64,000 nt of DNA from Siphonodentalium dalli. Lineage: Eukaryota > Mollusca > Scaphopoda > Gadilida > Siphonodentaliidae. The stretch spans positions 107,903,319-107,967,318 of the forward strand of contig CP136066.1 in NCBI GenBank assembly GCA_032622095.1. Reading direction: 5' to 3'. Shown here in pieces: positions 56,721 to 64,000 of this stretch (the stretch's first letter is position 1; each line of letters begins with the position of its first letter). Under the pieces are notes generated by a model, which worked only from the letters and a program-made list of their open reading frames with translations, had not been told where the DNA came from and ran no database searches. The translations under genes and the position numbers were made by a program.

Positions 56721-56847
56721 GACCACAGTAAGCAGTTGTATTTTGTTGTTATTTATTTAAGTAAATGTTTTTAAATAAAAAGAATTTGAAAAACTAACGC
56801 CGTTGTAACCTTCGCCATGGTACCCCGAGTCACCATGCCAAATTTGG

Positions 56848-57248
56848 TTAACCCTTTACCCAACAAACCGGCCAAAACCGGCCAAATAAAGCTTCAACAG
56901 CCTAAAATATCTTCGGTCTGTCTCAATAGAACCATACAAATATGGATATCATTGGAACCGGCTCCTTGACCACATTGTTATAGTTACAGTTATGCCCTGT
57001 GCCAATGCATTCTCTTATATATGCGAGTCGACCATAGGTCGCCTCGCATATATAAGAGAATGCATTGGCCTAAAAAAAACACTTTTTTAAACACTTTTTA
57101 CCATTTTTTCTTACATTCTTTAACAATTTTATAATTTTTAATGTGTTAAGCCAATGCATTCTCTTATATATGCGAGGCGACCTATGGTCGACTCGCATAT
57201 ATAAGAGAATGCATTGGCACAGGGCCACTCTGTTGGGTAAAGGGTTAA
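56848..57248 (-). repeat. TTAA MITE type A
   Basis: Intact TTAA-flanked ends, orientation as in the 9244 copy and very similar to it. Hairpins at about 57000-57069 and 57150-57219. Confidence 0.85.
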
Positions 57249-58124
57249 AATCGGAGCCGCAGTCTGGGAGAAAATGTCGGACGGACAGACAGATCCTACT
57301 ATTTTTTATATATATATAGATAACACATGCAGATTCTGGTTTTATGGTGTCAGATTGGACAAGGAATCTATAAACAGCAAGTAAGGGTGAATGGTGACAT
57401 ATTCCGCATTATCTGCAGGATTCTCTAACGAATTTCATACACCAGTCGTCCAATGGAAAACCTCAATTATATCTACAAGGTGAATTCGATGTTCTAAACC
57501 AGTCGAATGGTGCCAATACAGGATGCTGCTGCGACACACTTGATCTGAAATTACAAGGACATTATATGAATGTGTCGGCCAAACGAATGTGAGTCAGGTA
57601 ATAACTGGTAAATTGGTCACCAATTCCATTTGATTCTGATCGTCAACATAGAGACGTTAAAGATGATTATGTTTGGCCGTGGGTCCGTAAAATTTCCAGT
57701 GATATATATGCAAATTGTACGTTTAGACTACAGTACTGAAAGAAGTAGAAGATTGGTGGTATAAAATTTGAAGATTACTTATCTGACCAAAATATGGATG
57801 GGTGGTTGGTTAATTGTTTCCAGACTTTCATCAGGGTCTGAACTGAATAATTTCAGAACATTTATAATAAGCATATAGAGGTTTCTAACAGTTCTGCGAT
57901 TTTTTCGTTCGAAGAATGTGGTAAGTGTGTTGAATCTTGTGGTAGGGACATGGCTAGAGGATCTCCGTTTGGGATGTCCACATTTAAACACCTCCAACTG
58001 CACCCCTGAACCACACACAAGAAACTCCCATATTCGCAAAAAAACTATATATATATATTTTTCCAACTGATGACCAACTGTTGGTATCAAACACAAATTT
58101 CCCATCAATCACTGAGTGGAACAA
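57249..58124. other. No gene recognised
   Basis: A 109-codon - strand frame (57779-58108) has no motif. GGACGGACAGACAGATCCTA at 57280 resembles a mollusc-repeat end. Confidence 0.45.
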
Positions 58125-58603
58125 TTTAAAGGTACTCAATCAGATCAGACGCTCCTAAATTACTATTTCTTTGGCTTCGGGGGTAAAAACTGTTTGATTC
58201 GAGTCGAGGAACCCACCCATCAAAGCTCAGAGTGATAAGATATCGATATTTGAAGTTTGCTGTTTATATTGTTTGTGGACCAGAACTTGTCCAGAACCAC
58301 GTGCACAAACGGACAAATTGTGGCTGTAAGATGGATAACTCGAAAATCAAGTGGTTACTATTAACAATAATAACCACTTGATTTTAGAGTTCTCCATCTT
58401 ACAACCGCAATTTGTCCGTTTGAGCACGTGGTTCTGGACAAGTTCTGGTCCACAAACAATAGAAACCGCAAACTTCAAACATCGATATATAATCACTCTG
58501 AGCTTTCATGTGTGGGTTCCTCGACTCGAATCAAATATTTTTTACCCCCGAAGCCAAAGAAATAGTAATTAAGGAGCGTCTGATCTGATTAAGTACCTTT
58601 AAA
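58125..58603. repeat. 479-bp full-length hairpin MITE
   Basis: TTTAAAGGTACTCAATCAGA at the left is mirrored by TGATTAAGTACCTTTAAA at the right. The arms pair along almost their entire length to a centre at about 58364 (GTGGTTACTATTAACAATAA). Arms differ at scattered positions. A diverged relative lies at 59699-60132. Confidence 0.85.
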
Positions 58604-58929
58604 CGTAAATTTCCAACTATAATACTGTGTCAGACATTAACTTTCCAACTGTTGCAGGTTTTCACCAAAGTTTGATCGGGGTGAGACACCCCAAATCCCA
58701 CCCATGGCTGACTTGAATCAAATTTGTCCCTGTGTATGAAGGTTTTATACTTTAATACTTATCTGAGTTTGTGAAGTTCCGTTTCATAAATTCAAGTGTG
58801 TTTTTTGTTTAATCAAATTGAGAATTCAACATTAACATTGACATAATTATTGGGACTTACAACATAACCTCTGGAAAGTCTTCCGATATATATATACAGT
58901 TACACAAGTGTGAGTTATGTAAACATGAG

Positions 58930-59200
58930 TCTGTCTACCCTGTATTTACTGAATGGACTCTTCCATCAGTTATAAAAGCGTCACGCATATTATTCATATG
59001 GATGGTTGTTCATGAAATATAAGCAGACAAACGGGCGAAAAGATAATAGAAGAGTAGAATGATTTATATTCATTGGTGGGAAATGTTCAGATAATAAGGT
59101 CAACAAATTGTGGTCGTTTAGTTGAACTTATTATCTGCACATATTCGGCGAGAGCAACTCATCAATGACTATATAGTGAAGAAATTGTTAAATAAATATG
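58930..59200. repeat. TTAA MITE type B, decayed
   Basis: CTACCCTGTATTTACTGAAT at the left, AGTGAAGAAATTGTTAAAT at the right, with the type B middle (GGTGGGAAATGTTCAGATAA, TTGAACTTATTATCTG). Both TTAA ends are mutated or shifted. Confidence 0.65.
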
Positions 59201-59266
59201 TTTGATATACGTGTGGCAAAACATACTTACCAAATATGTATGATGCAACGCTGTGAATGTGATGGA

Positions 59267-59349
59267 CTATTTAAAGAATAAAAATGTGAGCACAACACCA
59301 GCCGCTGCCCCGAACACACCAAGCGGGAGACCAACGGCAGCCATTATAC
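59267..59349 (-). CDS. Membrane-protein gene, last coding exon
   Basis: On the - strand the acceptor TTCTTCTGCAG precedes an 83-bp coding stretch. Its first two bases complete a Gly codon left by the exon at 60372. It then encodes IMAAVGLPLGVFGAAAGVVL plus TFLFFK and a TAG stop. The hydrophobic run of about 22 residues close to the C-terminus is a good single transmembrane helix or tail anchor with almost no cytosolic tail. A strong donor-like GGTAAGT lies past the stop (complement at 59225-59231), so the exon may continue to 59231 with a 3' UTR intron after it. The product has no family I can name. Confidence 0.65.
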
Positions 59350-59698
59350 CTGCAGAAGAACAATTATGGACGTTACACGTAACGAGATAGAGTTATGGTT
59401 ATTGAAAGGTGCTAGCGAATTGGTGGATTATCAATAAATGAAAATATTCCACACGATAAAAATAAAAGCATATTCAGGAACCACAACGAAAATAAGCCAT
59501 GTGAGCTTTACCGTAAATTAAAACAAAATTTTAGATGTATTGGGCTCATTTTATTTCAAAATTTATTTCAATACCTATAACGAATCTGTCGAGCTCAGAC
59601 GTAAGGGCGGTTTGGACATTTAGGCCCCGTTGTTGATCGTGTGAAAAACCATGATTTTGGTTGCACGAATCCATGTCCCTTTAAAGTGTAAACCATCT

Positions 59699-60132
59699 TA
59701 AAGGTACTCAATCCGATTCGATGGTCCCCATATACTAAGATTCCAACAATATCATTTTTTGATATGCCGCTTTATTTATCAGAATGGATTAATTGCTCAA
59801 ACATAATGCTAACCACAGTCAAATATAGTACAACATTGCCCAAAACCTGTTATTTATCAACATTTTGTTCAACGAAATTTTGCCGGTTTGTCAAATATCT
59901 GACACAAAAAAGCCACTTGATTCTTGAGTTATCCAACTTCATCCGCAATTTGGTCTGAGACCGACTTCTCGTCGACTTTTTACTGGGCCACTATAATGTA
60001 TCGGTGGTGGAAAATAATAGATTTAAAAAAAAATCGATATCTGATCACTGTGAGCTTTGATGGGTGGGTTCCTCGACTCGAACCAAATAAATAGTAATTG
60101 AGGGGCGCTTAATCGGATTATGCATCTTTAAA
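59699..60132. repeat. Diverged relative of the 58125 hairpin MITE
   Basis: Left end TAAAGGTACTCAATCCGATT; right end TAATCGGATTATGCATCTTTAA. It shares CCACTTGATTCTTGAGTTAT and GGGTGGGTTCCTCGACTCGA with that element. It lies in the intron between the last two exons of the - strand gene. Confidence 0.75.
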
Positions 60133-60371
60133 GTGCGAACAATCTTAAGTTGTATGTATAAATTAGTACTATACGGTCACGGATGCGTGTCATATTGTAG
60201 CCCCAGCTGTGCGTGGGGCCGAATACTTGAATACATCGATTCGAACTAGATTAAAATAGTCGAAGTGTTTTTATTTAAATTAAATGAATTGTTAACTTCC
60301 CTGTTATCAAGAGGAACAACGTTTGAAACTTCAATCGCAGACTCTCCACAGGGAATATTAAAGCAGCCTAC

Positions 60372-60468
60372 CTCCTGTGAATTTGTCTGATGACTGAGAT
60401 TGCAACTGGTAGACAGGCTCGTCGACATACTTTATTGTTTGAGCCCCGTACGCCACAAGTTTAACGGT
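60372..60468 (-). CDS. Membrane-protein gene, penultimate coding exon
   Basis: The acceptor TCTATATTTCAG (complement at 60469-60480) and a GTAGGC donor (complement at 60366-60371) bound 97 bp encoding TVKLVAYGAQTIKYVDEPVY plus QLQSQSSDKFTG and one base. The phase matches both neighbours: the exon at 62710 ends at a codon boundary and the exon at 59267 supplies the two missing bases. The sequence is a short linker between the folded part and the transmembrane helix, hydrophilic and Ser/Gln-rich near its end, so probably extracellular. Confidence 0.65.
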
Positions 60469-61190
60469 CTGAAATATAGACAATAAGACAAGACTAGTTC
60501 CCAGACATAAAGGTATTCACACATAATTATTTACATAGCCCGTATGTGTTATACTAAATCATGTTCGGTGATTGGTCAACAGTTATTGCTAATTGGGTCA
60601 CCCGTTTCATACCCCAATAACACAAACCGTAACCCGAACACGACGTCAGCCTAAATCACTAAAACCGGTCAGCCGAATTGCAACGGAAGCCAGTTATCTT
60701 TATTTATCCACCGCTCACTACGTCTATTGACTACATAAAGCCTGCCTAATAAACGTTACGTTTATTACGTCAATGTAGCTTTATTAGGTCAACGTAGCTT
60801 TATTAGGTTAGTACTACTTTTATGACGTAATTTGATATGCAAATTGCGCAGGTAACGAGGGACGTCAACCGGCCTTAATGACGTAATTGTGATTTCAGAA
60901 CGTTTTTATCGTGTATAATTCACTAAAATAATTCGTAAAATGATATATGTTTTAGCTCTAAAACATCTATAAATCATCAGAACACGGTCTGCTTATACTA
61001 AATATTAAAAAAAATGACAACGAACTATTTCGCTCTAAGCTGCACTCCGGTTTTCCCACGTCATGAATGCTAATTGGGTTGCTTGACCTAATAAATGTAA
61101 TGGCGTCATCGAAGTAACAAATGTAAAACTGAGGAAAATGACAGATTAACCTCACAAAAGGCAAGTTTTGTGCGATGAATAAATAAAACA
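60469..61190. other. Intron; short TTTATTAGGTCAACGTAGC-type repeats
   Basis: At 60745-60815 a unit around TAGCTTTATTAGGTCAACG repeats two or three times. No exon. Confidence 0.5.
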
Positions 61191-61328
61191 TGTAGCTAAT
61201 GTCGTCGCTTAAACTGTGTATGTCCGCTCGGGGGATTTGGCATATATTGGACTCTGCAGAGCCTCGCCCAATAGATGCTCAAATCCCCCTCACGGACATA
61301 AACATTTTAAGCGACGACACTAGCTACA
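61191..61328. repeat. Hairpin MITE, 138 bp
   Basis: TGTAGCTAATGTCGTCGCTT and ATGTCCG at the left are mirrored by CGGACAT and AAGCGACGACACTAGCTACA at the right. The inner arms also pair (GGGGGATTTG with CAAATCCCCC). Confidence 0.8.
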
Positions 61329-61507
61329 TATTCTATATCTATCACGTTATCGTTGCTGAGTGTTTAGCAATGTTATATTGTGCAGACTTAAAGTGCTGCG
61401 TTGTCTAGTCTCAAATTCTCGGCAGATTTTGTGAAAATAATAATTAAGAATGTATTCAGCTTTTTATGGGAATAAATCATCAAAGAGCTCTATAATTAAA
61501 AAAAAAA

Positions 61508-61650
61508 TGTAGTGTTATATGTTATTGTGGGATATGGCGCTGTGGTCGTTGATGGTGCATTTAGTGGGATCAGCTTCGTGGTTCACACAATCATGTGCCG
61601 TAACGACCACAGCGCGGTATCCCCCCGATAACACACAAACACCAACTACA
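61508..61650. repeat. Hairpin MITE, 143 bp
   Basis: TGTAGTGTTATATGTTAT and GCGCTGTGGTCGTT at the left are mirrored by AACGACCACAGCGC and GTTTG...TGTTGG-type sequence ending ACTACA at the right. Arms differ by small indels. Confidence 0.7.
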
Positions 61651-62709
61651 TTCATAATTAACTTACCATAATAATATCATTGTGAGTACATGAATTGCCA
61701 AAGGGAATTACATAAACAATATACAAGGTCGAGGGGTTAAACTCCTCTGTCCAAAAAGAAGACATTTTCCAAATCTTATTACAATCACGTAATAACTTCG
61801 GCAACAAATTATATTTATATCAACGAGCAAAACAAACACAGTGTTATGTGGAATCTTGTGCGTGTTAGAATTTATGTTTTCTAACACTTTGTGAAGATAT
61901 CTGATTATAAACGTAAATACTCGTCTGGTTGTTGACAACTTGTTGTTTTGTAGAGCATTCTTTGTGTGTGAATCGAACCTCTCCCCCACTGTTCATGTGC
62001 TTATTCAGTGCTAATTCTCTTGATAACATTTATGTTTAAAATATTATGTGGTCAATAATATATATATTTTTAATATTACTTGGTTCAAATTTTACTCCTT
62101 GGAAAATGATTTAATTATCTACATGGCTTTTGACTATTGACCACTTGCATCTTCACTGGTATATATTTCAATGTTATGTTAAGCCAAATTACTCTATTCT
62201 ATTATAATAAACACATCATAATTTTAAAGATATTGTATGTACCAACGTTTAGATTCTTAGATAGAACAGGACATTTAACTGAACAGCTATCACGTGTCAT
62301 ACAACCGGCCTCATATAAAGAATCAACTTTTCAAATTTATTCTTTTTTGGTGGCGACAGGAATACGACCTGATAGGTCACATCGTCTCCATATGTCCTAT
62401 ATTTGTGTAAATATTTTTGTATTTTAATTGATATGGTGATTTGCTATAAAATAAAGATATTCTGATTCTGATCTGACAGTATTTTCAACCAGGTGTGTGT
62501 TATTGCTTTATCAAAACTAACATGGAACTTCCGCAATTGAAAGACGATAACTGACTATCAAAACCTCATATTAATTGGCTCGTGCATAGGTACGATATAA
62601 ATATTTTCTGGTACAGAAAGCATACCAACGGTAGTTTTTGGTGTGGCAATTGTTGAGGGGCACGTGGTGTCAGGACTTAACTTAATCTAATACCCATAAA
62701 TATACTCAC
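61651..62709. other. Intron without recognised feature
   Basis: AT-rich. Open frames on both strands have no splice or motif support. Confidence 0.5.
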
Positions 62710-62886
62710 ATCCTTGAATGTATCGTCGTCCATTAGTACAACGAATTCGTTGTTGTTGATAGCATAGGTTAGGGTTGATGTGGCGGTCGCTAACGATGTC
62801 TCATATACCGTGTACCCGTTGTCACCTTTGACCGGAGCGACATCTAGCAATTCGAATGACACGACAATGTCAGTGGAGAAAATAAT
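62710..62886 (-). CDS. Membrane-protein gene, internal exon
   Basis: On the - strand, acceptor TTCTTCCACAG is followed by 177 bp (59 full codons) and then the donor GTGAGT. The exon encodes IIFSTDIVVSFELLDVAPVK, a Gly/Asn-containing turn, TVYETSLATATSTLTYAINN and FVVLMDDDTFKD. It has alternating hydrophobic residues typical of a beta-rich extracellular fold; the VVVSFEL-like strand and the following helix vaguely recall a SEA module, but I would not claim it. Together with the two downstream exons it gives a 118-residue C-terminal part: ectodomain, linker, one transmembrane helix. Upstream exons are probably beyond the right edge; I see none at 62887-64000. Confidence 0.65.
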
Positions 62887-62971
62887 CTGTGGAAGAACAT
62901 AGATAATACACACCCCTGGTTAAGTGGTCTTGCTAATGTTATGTGATGCTGGTGAGTCCTGCCGAATTGTT

Positions 62972-63345
62972 GGTGGGGCAAAGTTATGCTGTTAAGAAAA
63001 TGTAAAAGTAATTTTTTCTAAAGTTTTCATTTTCACAGTGTTTGGCTAATCTGAGTAATTTGAGAGAAAAAACAGTGACTGTATTAAACATTGATGAACA
63101 TATGTATCGTTTAATATTTTAATCATGGTTGCTCTGGTGTTTGTTATGATGCCTGTGCCTGGTGAGGCAAAGTTATGCTGTTAAGAAAATATAAAAGTAA
63201 TTTTTTTCTAACTGAAAGTTTTCATTTTCGCAGTGTTTGGCTAAGCCAAGTAATTTGAAAGAAAAATTGACTGTATTAAACATTGATGAACATATATATT
63301 GTTTAATAGTTTAATCGTAGCTGCTCTGGTGTTTGCAAAACGACA
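62972..63345. repeat. Two-copy tandem duplication, period about 189 bp
   Basis: GGCAAAGTTATGCTGTTAAG starts near 62977 and again near 63166. Both continue through TGTATTAAACATTGATGAAC and GCTCTGGTGTTTG. Upstream intron of the - strand gene. Confidence 0.85.
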
Positions 63346-63640
63346 GGAATATAGCCATCTTGAGAATGGTCGGTTTGCAACAAACAAAAGGTCCATTATT
63401 AAAATATTTTTACAATATATATGTTTTTGAATGTTTTATGAACATACTGGATTTGCCTCCATTTGTTCCGATTAACCAAATGGTTTGTTTTGCCGTCAAA
63501 TGGTTTGTTTTGCCGTCAAAATTTAATCTTTAGAAAACATAACGGTACATTTTCTTAACAGAATCACTGTGCATCATCGCAATTCAGAATGGCCCACCAG
63601 TACCATATCAAATTATCAGGACCACTTCACCAGTCGATGT
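63346..63640. other. No gene; dispersed repeat fragment
   Basis: ACAATATATATGTTTTTGAA and AACATACTGG (63413-63455) resemble 49975-50020. ATGGTTTGTTTTGCCGTCAA is duplicated at 63479-63520. Confidence 0.45.
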
Positions 63641-63677
63641 TCTTGGTATCTCTCTCTATCTCATGATCTCTCTCACC

Positions 63678-63765
<88 letters not shown>

Positions 63766-63813
63766 ACATATATATATATATCTTTCTCGCTCGTTCGCTC
63801 TTTCTCACTTTTT

Positions 63814-63851
<38 letters not shown>

Positions 63852-63912
63852 ACTCTCTCTCTTTCCCTATTGTTTTCTCTCTCTATATATATCTCTATCT
63901 CTCTCTTTCTCC
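63640..63912. repeat. CT microsatellite, compound
   Basis: Long (CT)n runs at about 63680-63770, 63817-63862 and 63875-63912, broken by TATATA and TTCGCTC segments. The Ser/Leu and Arg/Glu frames on the two strands are artefacts. Confidence 0.95.
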
Positions 63913-64000
63913 TCTCACCAGCTGGTGAGCACAGGCACAACTATACACGCTTAGTGAACATTCACACCCTGGTAGTCTTTCCTGATAATGTTTTAGACAA

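Noticed and set aside
63569-63940. Ser/Leu-rich and Arg/Glu-rich ORFs at the right edge
   Set aside because: They are translations of the CT microsatellite.

Overview
This window is eukaryotic: spliced genes with GT-AG introns, AT-rich non-coding DNA, one 100-base assembly gap (15265-15364) and very dense repeats. A four-pass innexin points to a protostome. Tandem repeats of a type common in mollusc genomes (units around GGCGGCCATG, and units ending in GGACGGACGGACG followed by a C-run/G-run hairpin), plus a LINE 3' end and a CAATCAATC tail, make a lophotrochozoan, most likely a mollusc, the best guess. I cannot name the species.

Genes. The best gene is an innexin on the + strand. One large exon (41738-42947) carries almost the whole protein. 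Two short alternative first exons, 18343-18389 and 29136-29173, each start with MGKD, end in the same phase at a GTGAGT donor, and can join that exon. A second gene lies on the - strand near the right edge: three exons (62710-62886, 60372-60468, 59267-59349) join in phase and encode the C-terminal part of a membrane protein ending in one transmembrane helix.

The central object is 18463-27925: a 9.46-kb near-perfect palindrome inside innexin intron 1, between the two first exons. It has two arms of about 4.7 kb around a 49-bp spacer. It starts 5'-AG, ends CT-3', and is flanked on both sides by the 6-bp direct repeat GTTCTA. These are Polinton/Maverick-type end features, so I read it as a palindromic, non-autonomous Polinton-like element that was inserted as a unit. 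Each arm carries one copy of a two-ORF zinc-finger locus, with its own TATA box and polyadenylation signal, transcribed outward from the centre. The axis of symmetry falls exactly inside a smaller Tc1/mariner-type hairpin MITE (TA-CAGT...ACTG-TA). A second member of that MITE family at 1356-1468 also has inverted duplications of its flanking DNA.

The rest is mostly transposon and tandem-repeat debris. 1-9.2 kb: nested inverted repeats and mollusc-type tandem repeats. 9.2-15.3 kb: TTAA-flanked (piggyBac-like) MITEs of several families, many sharing one 69-bp hairpin core. 15.6-17.0 kb: a 31-bp minisatellite with a 12-unit higher-order period. 29-45 kb: more TTAA MITEs, one ending 35 bp before the innexin exon 2, and a possible decayed relative of the palindrome (38.65-40.15 kb). 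46.2-46.8 kb: a 5'-truncated LINE with a 56-bp target duplication. 48.2-49.7 kb: simple and minisatellite repeats. 53.0-54.2 kb: a decayed gag/retropepsin retroelement. 56.8-61.7 kb: MITEs and hairpins. 63.6-63.9 kb: a CT microsatellite.
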